Assembly (NCBI GenBank): GCA_002407775.1
Contig: DHOP01000009.1
Span: 32,445 to 96,444, forward strand
Source: Prevotella sp. UBA5387
GTDB taxonomy: Bacteria > Bacteroidota > Bacteroidia > Bacteroidales > Bacteroidaceae
DNA length: 64,000 nucleotides
Reading direction: 5' to 3'
Position numbers and translations under genes: made by a program
The notes under the pieces: generated by a model
Seen by the model: the letters and a program-made list of their open reading frames with translations, nothing else
What the model was told of the DNA's origin: nothing
The model's database searches: none
Part shown: piece by piece, positions 8,671 through 17,015 of the stretch
How positions within the stretch are numbered: position 1 is the first letter of the stretch
Layout of the letters: every line of letters starts with the position of its first letter

Positions 8671-9561
8671 TCACTTAGCATAGATAATCAGCAAGAATGA
8701 AATGAGCCATGCCAAACCGTCCAACTGTATGAAACGGTCGCGCAAAATGACCTTGGTCGGATTACCACTCTTCTTTTCTACCACTGCAATTTGGATATAA
8801 CGTAACAATCCCACAAGCACAAAGACGCTCGTAAGGTAGAGGTAATCGTTATGAAATTGAGCGATTACTTCAGGGCTGACGGTATACATGATGTAACAAA
8901 CAAGTGTTACCGCTGCCGTGATGGTGATTGCCTGATTGATGAATGTGAGGTTATAATGAATGGTATTTCTACGTGGAGCCTCGCCTGTTGCCTCCATTCG
9001 AAGCACGTCATCACGTCTTTTGGCAAAGCTCATGAATAGCGTTAGGAGGAACGTCATGAGCACAATCCACTTACTTAGCATAATATCAGTGGCTTGGCCA
9101 CCGGCAAACAATCTCAGTACAAACCCGAAAGCAACGATGCAAACGTCAATAATGGCATATTGCTTGAGTCGCGCACAATAGGCAAGATTTAGCAACCAAT
9201 AGAACAGAACGATGCCGGCGACATGCAGCATAGCCGTCTTCCCTACCCAATAAAGCAATCCTACAGATAACAATGATAGTACAAACATCAATCCCATAAG
9301 TCCGTAAGCTTGCGCTACAGACACCGCACCTGAAGCTATCGGGCGGCTTTTCTTTTCAGGATGACGCCTGTCATCAGCTAAGTCATAGATATCATTGAAG
9401 CAATATACGCTTGATGCGGCAAAACAAAAAGCTAAGAAAGTGATGATGCCGGCTGTTAACGCTTTGCCGTTGAGCAGTTCGCCTCCAAAGACAATTGGAC
9501 CAAAAACGAAAAGATTCTTGATCCATTGTGCCGGTCTTATGAGTTTTATGAGATGTTTCAT
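8671..9561 (-). CDS. UbiA-family prenyltransferase resembling decaprenyl-phosphate phosphoribosyltransferase
   Basis: A 296-residue membrane enzyme with about eight spans. The N-terminus (IRPAQWIKNLFVF) and the Asp-rich motif NDIYDLADDRRHP (Asn56, Asp57, Asp60, Asp64) followed by SRPIASG match the branch of UbiA that moves phosphoribose from PRPP to polyprenyl phosphate (Rv3806c/DPPR-synthase type) better than quinone- or haem-pathway members. No menaquinone or haem gene is nearby. The next two genes are a HAD phosphatase and GtrA, which together would form a lipid-linked pentose module. No DprE1/DprE2 epimerase is visible in the window, so the final sugar could be ribose or, if epimerases lie elsewhere, arabinose. 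Its start overlaps the acyltransferase stop by 4 bases. Confidence 0.88.
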   Translation of the reverse strand: MKHLIKLIRPAQWIKNLFVFGPIVFGGELLNGKALTAGIITFLAFCFAASSVYCFNDIYDLADDRRHPEKKSRPIASGAVSVAQAYGLMGLMFVLSLLSVGLLYWVGKTAMLHVAGIVLFYWLLNLAYCARLKQYAIIDVCIVAFGFVLRLFAGGQATDIMLSKWIVLMTFLLTLFMSFAKRRDDVLRMEATGEAPRRNTIHYNLTFINQAITITAAVTLVCYIMYTVSPEVIAQFHNDYLYLTSVFVLVGLLRYIQIAVVEKKSGNPTKVILRDRFIQLDGLAWLISFLLIIYAK

Positions 9562-10586
9562 TTAGGCAAACACTTAGATAATTGGGCTGAAATCCAATCT
9601 GCGGCTTTGCTCAACAACCATGCCAAAGGAACGGAAATGATGGCCATTACCACAAACTTGGACCAATAACCCCAATGCTTTGGAAGATATAGAAGTACGA
9701 ATTGGACATGGATAAGATAGATTTCCAAACTGACTGTTCCCAAAAAACGGAAGCACTGTTTCAGTCTATTCGCAGTACGACGGATAAGGAAATTAAGGAG
9801 CAAAATTGCCGAAATTGTCAGTGGAATATACACCAAGCGCTCAATGAAAAGTGGGAATTGGCCATGCTTTACTTGTTCAAGATAAAGGCTCAAAGTCAAT
9901 CCCGCTAAGAAAACGAGCAGTATCAGCCAAATACTCATGCCGTCCATGCGTCTACCTTGACGCACCATTTCCCCCATGTTAATGCCGATAAAGAAAATGG
10001 GAACACGACTCCAAAAGATTTCCAAATGTCCAACGGCATCATTGATAGGTGCCACCCACTGAACGGCAACACACCACAAGATCATCAAGATGGGTATCCA
10101 ACGGTAGGCCGGATGGCGCTTAATCAACTCCATATAGGCAGGAGCAAAGATATAAAGCATCATTGTGGCAGGGACATACCAAAACGTCAACTCACCATTA
10201 AGCCAAAAATCCCAGTTAATCAGGATGTCGCCAGCCAAGTCGATCCATGCCAAGGCATCTCCGCCACGAAATCGTGGAATATAATAAAGGCAGGAGACAA
10301 TGAGCCATGCCGGATAGATTCGTAGGTAACGACGACTGAAAAAATGCTTCATACTTGGCATCTTCATCCACGAAAACCACAAACCGATGCCACTAAGGAA
10401 CAAGAATATGTCAACGCCAATATTGCCCAGACGCATTAATCCAAAGAATGTGTCGTAGCGAGGTAAGCCGATATGGAAGAACATAATAAACACCATAGCC
10501 AGTCCCATCAGCTCTCCGCGATAGCGGCTGATGTCACCCAGATCAATTTCGGGAATGGTTCGGAGTTTTTGTTGTTGCTCTGCCAT
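9558..10586 (-). CDS. acyltransferase-3 family membrane protein
   Basis: A 342-residue protein with about ten spans. The start at 10586 (MAEQQQ) is chosen because it follows the upstream stop by 10 bases; the frame stays open upstream but would overlap that gene. The family motif R-x-R...H is present in RYRGELMGLAMVFIMFFH, followed by IGVDIFLFLSGIGLWFS and the RRYLRIYP block. Members move acyl groups (often acetyl) onto cell-surface sugars such as O-antigen or peptidoglycan. It is one of two such enzymes in this operon. Substrate unknown. Confidence 0.88.
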   Translation of the reverse strand: MAEQQQKLRTIPEIDLGDISRYRGELMGLAMVFIMFFHIGLPRYDTFFGLMRLGNIGVDIFLFLSGIGLWFSWMKMPSMKHFFSRRYLRIYPAWLIVSCLYYIPRFRGGDALAWIDLAGDILINWDFWLNGELTFWYVPATMMLYIFAPAYMELIKRHPAYRWIPILMILWCVAVQWVAPINDAVGHLEIFWSRVPIFFIGINMGEMVRQGRRMDGMSIWLILLVFLAGLTLSLYLEQVKHGQFPLFIERLVYIPLTISAILLLNFLIRRTANRLKQCFRFLGTVSLEIYLIHVQFVLLYLPKHWGYWSKFVVMAIISVPLAWLLSKAADWISAQLSKCLPK

Positions 10587-10596
10587 TGTGATATTT

Positions 10597-11793
10597 CTAC
10601 TTTTTGTCACTGGTATTAGTTGCTTCTGATATATCAACAATCTTGTTGGGCTCAAGCTTAGGGTTAGGAATATGCTTCATTAACTCGTTGATTACCCAAG
10701 CAAAAAAAATGGAAGAGGCAATGTAAAGGAGCAATCCAGCATACATATTTCCATCTCGCGATAAAGGAATAAATACCTTGCGAGTAACGGGATGAATAAC
10801 AAACAATGCGGCAGAGAGCCGACCCATCCACACCAAGAAATCATAAATGGAAGTCATGAATGAACCTTTGATGTAGCGGAAAAGCTTTATGAAGTATATG
10901 CATGCAAGACAAACCACAACCGGAACAAATGCCCATGCGTAAAAGTTGTTACTCATACTGACTACCAAAAACGTCGTAAACACCATTGACATCAATGTAC
11001 CGAGTCCTCCGATTCGTAATAAAATGATTCGTTCTCCGTAACGAGCAAAGAGCAATCCAAAGCCAAAGGGTAGCATTCCACCCATGAAATTGTAGCGATA
11101 ACGATTGAGCACCTCGCCCTCAGGCGCCATGAACAGTTGTAAGACGACACAAATCACCATCAGCCCCACGGTCCAGCCCCAGTGTCGCCGGTAAAGGAAG
11201 AGTCGATAAACAATATATAATTGAAGCATCAACCCGAAGAACCAATAGGGCCCAGGCCATATATTGCGGTCGGGTTCAGGCAGAACATTATTGAACATTC
11301 CAAGCTGGCCGATAACTTGCATCACCGTATAATGCCAGCGTCCTGCAGTTATCTGATCGACGAAAGTGAAGCATACGAAGCCCACAATCATCATCTTGAA
11401 GAGCTTGAGGAAATGGTATCGGATAAAGGATAGAATTCCAACACCACGAGAAAAAGCCCCCTTACTACCCTTCTCCTTGGGAGATGGAACGGCCATTCCA
11501 TATTTCCGCTCCAACCCAAAGGCACTCAGGAAAAGGAAGATGGGCACACCATAATGTCCAAAGTATGACAGCAAATGCATTGGCAATAGTCCATCGGGAG
11601 CTGCCAGAACTTGAGAAAACCAGTCCACATTGTGTTGGAAAAACTGATATTCGTTTTCCTTGACGATGGGGCCAAGCCAGTGACAGTAGTTATGAAGAAC
11701 GATACCAAGTATCGCCAAACCCCTCAGGGCATTGCATTCTGTGCGTGTCAGTAAGTCGTTATTGAGATTATGTTCCATGGAAGTGTCATTCAT
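10597..11793 (-). CDS. acyltransferase-3 family membrane protein
   Basis: A 398-residue polytopic protein. The N-terminal RTECNALRGLAILGIVLHNYCHW carries the conserved Arg and His of acyltransferase family 3, and FGHYGVPIFLFLSAFGLERKY matches the next conserved block. It differs from its neighbour at 9558-10586, so this is not a recent duplication. The start codon overlaps the stop of the phosphoethanolamine-transferase-like gene by 4 bases; an alternative Met lies at 11778. Probably acylates an envelope glycan; substrate unknown. Confidence 0.87.
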   Translation of the reverse strand: MNDTSMEHNLNNDLLTRTECNALRGLAILGIVLHNYCHWLGPIVKENEYQFFQHNVDWFSQVLAAPDGLLPMHLLSYFGHYGVPIFLFLSAFGLERKYGMAVPSPKEKGSKGAFSRGVGILSFIRYHFLKLFKMMIVGFVCFTFVDQITAGRWHYTVMQVIGQLGMFNNVLPEPDRNIWPGPYWFFGLMLQLYIVYRLFLYRRHWGWTVGLMVICVVLQLFMAPEGEVLNRYRYNFMGGMLPFGFGLLFARYGERIILLRIGGLGTLMSMVFTTFLVVSMSNNFYAWAFVPVVVCLACIYFIKLFRYIKGSFMTSIYDFLVWMGRLSAALFVIHPVTRKVFIPLSRDGNMYAGLLLYIASSIFFAWVINELMKHIPNPKLEPNKIVDISEATNTSDKK

Positions 11794-13649
11794 TGTTTTT
11801 TCATTGCTGCCTCACGAAGCTTATCATAGTCCACTGAGTTCTTCAGTATACGTGGCCTTAGCTCGTCGTAGTCGGGAGAAAGGATATTGAACTTTGCACG
11901 ATAGTCTTTTGTATGGATGCCGGCCAACCATACCATGAGGTGAGGCAAAGCGTCCGTCATAAATCGTTTGTCTTTTGCATCCTTGATCATTTTAAATACC
12001 TCAGGGTGCTTCACTGCGTAACTATGAGAACAGTAGATCCAGAAAGGTACCTCGAATTCATAGTGCGCCAACGGCCAGTCAACCGCCGAACTATGGTTAC
12101 GTCCGATAAAGTGTCGGCCCGGTTCGTAGATTTCCTCGCCATGGTCGGGCATATAAATGACAATGGCGTTTTCATTCTCAAAGCGCTGAACAATCTGATC
12201 GACAATGGAGTCATTATATAAAACAGCATTGTCGTAATCGGCAATCATCTGTCTAGCCCTTGGCCCCAACTCGGGTCGAGCTTCCTTGTAGTCGTCTGCC
12301 TTGAACACCTGACGGTCACTCGGATAACGCGTACGATAACTTACATGCTGGCCGATGAGGTGGAAGATAATCAGGTTATGCCCTTTGAGGTTGATAGTGC
12401 CTTTCTTTAGGAAGTTATCATAGTCATTCAGCAGACCGTCATCATAGCGATGCAGTTCTGTATTGCGTGTGTCAAACTGAGCCTTATTGAGTGTGGGATC
12501 ATTAAGAAAGAACCCTCCTGAAAAATCGTATACAGCCTCCTGTGCTTTCGGAAGGAATTGGTTAGTCATGAAGGTAACTTTATATCCTGCTTTGCGGAAC
12601 AACTCAGGAAATAGCGGATAGTCACACCACTCCCCCTTATCTCCTATCACATACATCGAAAGAAAGAGCTTGAAAACGAAGCTTGTGAGATTCCACCCAC
12701 TCACCACATCAGTGAAAGACGTAAGCAATCCTTTGTCCTCGAGAAGCAACTGATGAGGAGCAGTCTTCAAACGATACCCATAAAGTTGTGAGTGAGCCTT
12801 GCTATAGCTTTCTCCTATGATAAACACGATGTTGGGTGAACGATAGGAGCAAGAATCCACTTTTGCTCGTTCGGCGGCTATTATACATCTATCAATCTGT
12901 TTGGCAGCCAACATATTGCTATAAACTGAGAAAGCTAGACGATATATGGGCAGGTAAAACTCAGCATGGTCCTTCTCGGTAAGCAAATGCTCCACGTTAC
13001 CAATTGTGGGTGCTGTCATCATGCGCGTCATCTGACGCTTGTTTTGCCAGCTATCAATGATACCAAAAACAAGTAGCACAAGCACCAACATGCCACCCAA
13101 GACATCTATTCTTTGTTGTCGCAACCTAACGGCAAAGCGTCTTAATTTACCCCGAATGAGCAAGCCTTGACGGGGGTCTAGAAAGCGCAGAATAGTGTGT
13201 CTTGACTTCCATGCAAGATGCAAGAGCATGAGCAGGAATATCCAGAAAAGGGGTGAAAACAAAACATCGGAAGAAAGATAGGTTTGCAAAAATTCTCCCG
13301 CCTCACGGCTGTCCGTCTCGCTAACGAGCAACAGCATTGTGGGATTTAGCGTTGAACCAAACTTCCAGAAGCAGTATACATCCACTATGGCCACGGCATA
13401 TAGCACGGCATACAACAACATCCGAATCCACGAACGAATGTGACGAGGAAAGATGGCTAATACAACACAAACAAAATAGATATCGACAAAAAGCTCCAGA
13501 AACAGATTGTCATAGAGCTTCGCACTCCTTGTTTCGGGAAGTGTGAGCACAGCACAAAGCACCCCAAGGATGTACATCGTCACGAAGAATGTACGGTTCT
13601 TCGCGATAGGCATTAGCAACCAACGTGCTATACGTCTCAATCGCTTCAT
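11790..13649 (-). CDS. phosphoethanolamine-transferase-like membrane enzyme (EptA/CptA, alkaline phosphatase fold)
   Basis: A 619-residue protein with an N-terminal block of about five membrane spans and a periplasmic alkaline-phosphatase-fold domain from about residue 270. PNIVFIIGESYSK contains metal ligand Glu280; Thr322 in SGWNLTS is the likely nucleophile; YMPDHGEE holds the Asp-His ligands and HFIGRNH supplies further metal or substrate ligands. Enzymes of this family move phosphoethanolamine from phosphatidylethanolamine to lipid A or core sugars and can lower sensitivity to cationic peptides. First gene of the nine-gene minus-strand operon, with a TAnnTTTG box just upstream. The acceptor cannot be read from the sequence. 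Confidence 0.9.
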   Translation of the reverse strand: MKRLRRIARWLLMPIAKNRTFFVTMYILGVLCAVLTLPETRSAKLYDNLFLELFVDIYFVCVVLAIFPRHIRSWIRMLLYAVLYAVAIVDVYCFWKFGSTLNPTMLLLVSETDSREAGEFLQTYLSSDVLFSPLFWIFLLMLLHLAWKSRHTILRFLDPRQGLLIRGKLRRFAVRLRQQRIDVLGGMLVLVLLVFGIIDSWQNKRQMTRMMTAPTIGNVEHLLTEKDHAEFYLPIYRLAFSVYSNMLAAKQIDRCIIAAERAKVDSCSYRSPNIVFIIGESYSKAHSQLYGYRLKTAPHQLLLEDKGLLTSFTDVVSGWNLTSFVFKLFLSMYVIGDKGEWCDYPLFPELFRKAGYKVTFMTNQFLPKAQEAVYDFSGGFFLNDPTLNKAQFDTRNTELHRYDDGLLNDYDNFLKKGTINLKGHNLIIFHLIGQHVSYRTRYPSDRQVFKADDYKEARPELGPRARQMIADYDNAVLYNDSIVDQIVQRFENENAIVIYMPDHGEEIYEPGRHFIGRNHSSAVDWPLAHYEFEVPFWIYCSHSYAVKHPEVFKMIKDAKDKRFMTDALPHLMVWLAGIHTKDYRAKFNILSPDYDELRPRILKNSVDYDKLREAAMKKQ

Positions 13650-13672
13650 TGTTTACAAATACTTCCCTTTTG

Positions 13673-13680
13673 CAAAAGTA
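13673..13680 (-). promoter_or_regulatory. promoter -7 box for the envelope operon
   Basis: On the minus strand this reads TACTTTTG, matching the Bacteroidetes -7 element, 23 bases ahead of the start at 13649. No clear TTTG -33 element is seen. Confidence 0.6.
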
Positions 13681-13737
13681 GTATAAAATCTGTAAAAAGT
13701 CACGTTAATACGCTAAATTAACGCTTCTACTTTACTG

Positions 13738-14454
13738 TCATCGATAGTAGGTCATTACCATGTCCCGAATACTTGGTGGTACAAGCCCATCAATAGGCTG
13801 ACCAGACCTCACACGCCTTCGAATATCAGTGCTACTCACTTCATATAGCTTGGTATCGAGAAGATGCACTGAAGGCGGAAGGATCGTGTCGTCAACCGAG
13901 TAATTCCTACGAGGATAGACAACGATTTCATAATGGGCAAGGATGTCGCTGGGATGCGCCCAACGATCGAATGCCAGCCAGTTGTCGGCACCAATAAGTA
14001 GTACAAAGGTACGGTCGGGATAGTCGTTGGTCAGGTTTTGCAGCGTATTCCAGGTGTATGAAGGCTTCGGCAAATGAAATTCATAGTCGGAAGCAATCAT
14101 ATTTGGCTCATCGGCCAAACCCACTCGTGTCATCTCCAAGCGCAAATCGTCGTCAATAAGATCCGTGGCATTTGTCTTGAAAGGATTTAGTGGTGTGACC
14201 ACAAACCATATTTCGTCGAGCTGTGCCTTACTCAGTAGCTGCCTTGCCAATGCAATGTGGCCTGCATGCAAAGGATTGAAACTACCGCCGAAAAAACCTG
14301 TACGTTTGGTAGCGGAGCCTTGGTTTTGTAAGGACTGAGCACTATTTTCCTCACCTATGACTGTGTTTGCTTGGGAAGCAGAGTGCAACTCTGCTCTGTT
14401 GGCGGATGATTTGAATGATGAGGAGGACATTTGATTAAGCTTTAAGAAACTCAC
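13738..14454 (-). CDS. nadD: nicotinate-nucleotide adenylyltransferase
   Basis: A 238-residue enzyme joining nicotinate mononucleotide and ATP to deamido-NAD in NAD synthesis. The nucleotidyltransferase motif GGSFNPLHAGH is clear, as are IGADNWLAFDRW and the C-terminal SSTDIRRRV (ISSTxIR-type) motif. About 50 residues precede the catalytic core, a Ser/Asn/Gln-rich low-complexity stretch not usual for NadD. The only in-frame Met codons ahead of the core are at 14454 and 14430, so the extension is probably real unless a non-standard start is used. The gene overlaps gmk by 20 bases. Confidence 0.93.
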   Translation of the reverse strand: MSFLKLNQMSSSSFKSSANRAELHSASQANTVIGEENSAQSLQNQGSATKRTGFFGGSFNPLHAGHIALARQLLSKAQLDEIWFVVTPLNPFKTNATDLIDDDLRLEMTRVGLADEPNMIASDYEFHLPKPSYTWNTLQNLTNDYPDRTFVLLIGADNWLAFDRWAHPSDILAHYEIVVYPRRNYSVDDTILPPSVHLLDTKLYEVSSTDIRRRVRSGQPIDGLVPPSIRDMVMTYYR

Positions 14455-15067
14455 TTACCACACGATAGGCTTCTGCTTCGGCTTTTACAAGGTCGTCATT
14501 GATGATCACATGATCAAATTTTGAGGCGAAAGTCAACTCGTAAGCGGCTTTTGCCAAACGCTCTTCGATGACTTCTGGAGCATCAGTGGCACGACTCACC
14601 AATCTTCGTCTGAGCTCATCAATAGATGGGGGTTGTATGAAAAGGCTTAATGCCCTGTCTCCATAATACTGCTTAATATTGCAGCCACCCTTGACATCAA
14701 CATCAAAAACTACATTTTGGCCTGCCTCACACTGGCTCTCTACCTGCGACTTGAGCGTGCCATAGAAGCGGTCAGGATATACTTCCTCATACTCCAAGAA
14801 CTCCTCTGCCGCTATCTTTGACCTAAAATCCTCAGGAGAAATAAAAAAATATTCCACTCCACTGCGCTCCATTCCACGAGGTTGGCGGCTGGTACACGAA
14901 ATGGAAAAAGCCAAGTGCAACTCGGGATGCTCCTTCATCAAGTAGTTCACAATAGTACTCTTGCCACTACCACTGGGTGCGCTGAAGATGATGAGACGAG
15001 CTCGTCCCTTGTCCTTGCAGACCTTTTTGTCGGGGTTTGATGGTTGTATATCGTTGTTATTTTGCAT
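14435..15067 (-). CDS. gmk: guanylate kinase
   Basis: A 210-residue kinase that phosphorylates GMP to GDP. The P-loop (SAPSGSGKST) lies near residues 30-40, followed by the GMP-binding block with SCTSRQPRGMERSGVEYFF and the lid/Arg region near RLVSRA. About 20 extra polar residues precede the core. It lies upstream of nadD with a 20-base overlap, an arrangement I recall from other Bacteroidales (yicC-gmk-nadD). Confidence 0.96.
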   Translation of the reverse strand: MQNNNDIQPSNPDKKVCKDKGRARLIIFSAPSGSGKSTIVNYLMKEHPELHLAFSISCTSRQPRGMERSGVEYFFISPEDFRSKIAAEEFLEYEEVYPDRFYGTLKSQVESQCEAGQNVVFDVDVKGGCNIKQYYGDRALSLFIQPPSIDELRRRLVSRATDAPEVIEERLAKAAYELTFASKFDHVIINDDLVKAEAEAYRVVSEFLKA

Positions 15068-15121
15068 AGTCTAGCATGTCGTTAATTCAAGTATTGACCG
15101 CGATTGAAGTCTTTCGAGGTT

Positions 15122-15206
15122 GTGATTCAAATTGATTCATGCTGTGTTTCAAATTGAATCACACTGTGAATCAATTTGATTTACTCAGTGAAACAAATTG
15201 ATTCAC
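15122..15206. repeat. dispersed palindrome array, locus B (4 units)
   Basis: Units begin at 15122, 15144, 15166 and 15188, exactly 22 bases apart. The A/T triplets differ between units (ATT, TTT, AAT, AAA on the left side), while GTG, CAA and TTG are kept in all four. Spacers are GCT, ACT, TCA. It sits between yicC and gmk, both on the minus strand; the 213-base gap holds nothing else I can identify. Confidence 0.95.
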
Positions 15207-15280
15207 GACACCGAAGCTATCACTTGTTGCCCTGAAAGGGCTTTTCTGTTAATCCGAAAGGGGAGATTTATGCTTTTCTA

Positions 15281-16156
15281 TCAAAGTGCATTGAGCACCT
15301 GTTCCTTGATTTGCTCCAACTCGTCCTTCATCTGCACCACGATATTCTGCATCTCAGCTTGGTTGCTCTTGGAACCAGTGGTATTTATTTCACGTCCCAT
15401 CTCTTGGGCGATGAATCCAAGTTTCTTACCCACAGGTTGGTCTTCAGCCATTGTTTCGCGGAAATACTTCAGGTGATTAGTCAAGCGCTGCTTCTCCTCG
15501 CTGATATCAAGCTTCTCGATATAGTATATGAGTTCTTGCTCCAAGCGGTTCTTATTATAATCGACTTCGGGTATCTGTTCCAATCCTTTGACAATAGTAT
15601 CCTTGATTTTGGGCACCCTACTAGCCTCGAATGGTTCGATTTCATGGAGCAAACGCTCAATATTGTCCACCTTTTCATGGAACTTCTTTTCGAGGGCCGC
15701 GCCTTCTTGATGGCGGAATTTGAGGAGTTCCTCGATAGCTTGGTCTATCGCCCCATCGGCAACTTCCCACTCCTCCTCATTAAGTTGTTCAACATCCGTC
15801 TTCAAAAGTACATCGGGTAGTCCTAACAATGTAGAATACCAGTCCTGAGGTTCGGGAATACCCGTACTTGCAGAGATTTCCTTAATTTGTCGGTAATAGT
15901 TCTCCATGAGAGTCGCGTTGATTGGCGTGGCATCCTGAAGGTTGTTCTTTTCTATCCAAATGGCAAAATCTACCTTACCGCGTTGCATTGTTTTGGAAAG
16001 CTTAAGACGTATCTCCATTTCCTTCTCACGGTAGAGAGGGGCAATGCGAGCAGATAGATCGAGGTTCTTGCTATTGAGCGATTTAATCTCGACATTGATT
16101 TTTTTGTCCTTGTAATTGGCAACAGCTTTGCCAAAACCTGTCATGGATTGTATCAT
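15281..16156 (-). CDS. yicC: YicC-family endoribonuclease
   Basis: A 291-residue protein with both family signatures: the N-terminus MIQSMTGFGKA and the C-terminal block GREINTTGSKSNQAEMQN followed by a helical end (VQMKDELEQIKEQVLNAL). The middle is rich in charged coiled helices. YicC proteins have been described as RNA-cleaving enzymes acting on small RNAs. It is the first gene of yicC-gmk-nadD, separated from gmk by repeat array B. Confidence 0.93.
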   Translation of the reverse strand: MIQSMTGFGKAVANYKDKKINVEIKSLNSKNLDLSARIAPLYREKEMEIRLKLSKTMQRGKVDFAIWIEKNNLQDATPINATLMENYYRQIKEISASTGIPEPQDWYSTLLGLPDVLLKTDVEQLNEEEWEVADGAIDQAIEELLKFRHQEGAALEKKFHEKVDNIERLLHEIEPFEASRVPKIKDTIVKGLEQIPEVDYNKNRLEQELIYYIEKLDISEEKQRLTNHLKYFRETMAEDQPVGKKLGFIAQEMGREINTTGSKSNQAEMQNIVVQMKDELEQIKEQVLNAL

Positions 16157-16179
16157 AGTCTGTATCAGTTAAATTTATG

Positions 16180-16187
16180 CAAAAGTA
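16180..16187 (-). promoter_or_regulatory. promoter -7 box for yicC
   Basis: The minus strand reads TACTTTTG, 23 bases ahead of the yicC start. It fits TAnnTTTG. Confidence 0.55.
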
Positions 16188-16209
16188 CATATTTTGTAGG
16201 AAAAAAGCG

Positions 16210-16217
16210 TAAATTTG
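16210..16217 (+). promoter_or_regulatory. promoter -7 box for tsaB and following genes
   Basis: TAAATTTG fits TAnnTTTG and lies 40 bases ahead of the tsaB ATG in the divergent gap with yicC. Confidence 0.5.
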
Positions 16218-16257
16218 CGATTTATTATGACAACCGCATAAGCACAACAGGAAGATT

Positions 16258-16950
16258 ATGTCTTGCATTTTGAATATAGAGACGAGCACTGACGTGTGCT
16301 CGGTAGCCGTCAGCGATGACGGAGCATGCATCTTTGATAAACAGGACCATAGTGGGTCAAACCATGCCGAGCGTCTCGGCACATTCGTAGACGAGGCTCT
16401 CTCCTTTGCAGACAGCCATGCTATACCCCTTGACGCGGTGGCTGTGAGTTGTGGTCCAGGATCTTATACTGGCTTGCGCATTGGCGTTTCCATGGCCAAG
16501 GGTGTGTGTTACGGACGTGGCGTAAAGCTCATCGGTGTGCCTACGTTAGAGTTACTCTGTGTTCCTGTACTGCTTCATGAGATGATAGTCGAGCCCGACG
16601 CTTTGCTCTGCCCTATGCTTGATGCCCGAAGGATGGAGGTTTATGCACAGGTTTTCGATCGCTCTCTGAAGGAAGTTCATTCTATTCACGCAACTGTGGT
16701 GGAGGAAGATACCTACAAAGAATATTTGGATAAATACCCTGTTTATTTCTTTGGCAATGGTGCCAAGAAGTGCCGCGAGATTATCCATCACCCCAATGCA
16801 CATTTTATCGATGACATCGAGCCTTTGGCCAAAAACATGTTACCCCTCGCCGAGAAGCGCATTGCTAAAGAGCGATATGAGGATGTGGCTTATTTCGTGC
16901 CCTTTTACCTTAAGGATTTCGTGGCCAAAATGCCACGCAAGTTGCTATAA
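16258..16950 (+). CDS. tsaB: tRNA threonylcarbamoyladenosine biosynthesis protein TsaB
   Basis: A 230-residue member of the ASKHA fold that partners TsaD and TsaE in making t6A37 on tRNAs decoding ANN codons. The N-terminus ILNIETSTDVCSVAV and the block VSCGPGSYTGLRIGVSMAKG are diagnostic. The acidic C-terminal part (PMLDARRMEVYAQVF) is also typical. It heads a plus-strand run of housekeeping genes. Confidence 0.95.
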   Translation: MSCILNIETSTDVCSVAVSDDGACIFDKQDHSGSNHAERLGTFVDEALSFADSHAIPLDAVAVSCGPGSYTGLRIGVSMAKGVCYGRGVKLIGVPTLELLCVPVLLHEMIVEPDALLCPMLDARRMEVYAQVFDRSLKEVHSIHATVVEEDTYKEYLDKYPVYFFGNGAKKCREIIHHPNAHFIDDIEPLAKNMLPLAEKRIAKERYEDVAYFVPFYLKDFVAKMPRKLL

Positions 16951-17015
16951 ATCAAACATAACGTTTTGCTGAGGGCAATGTCTCTCACTAACTTTCATTT
17001 TTAACAACACAATTT

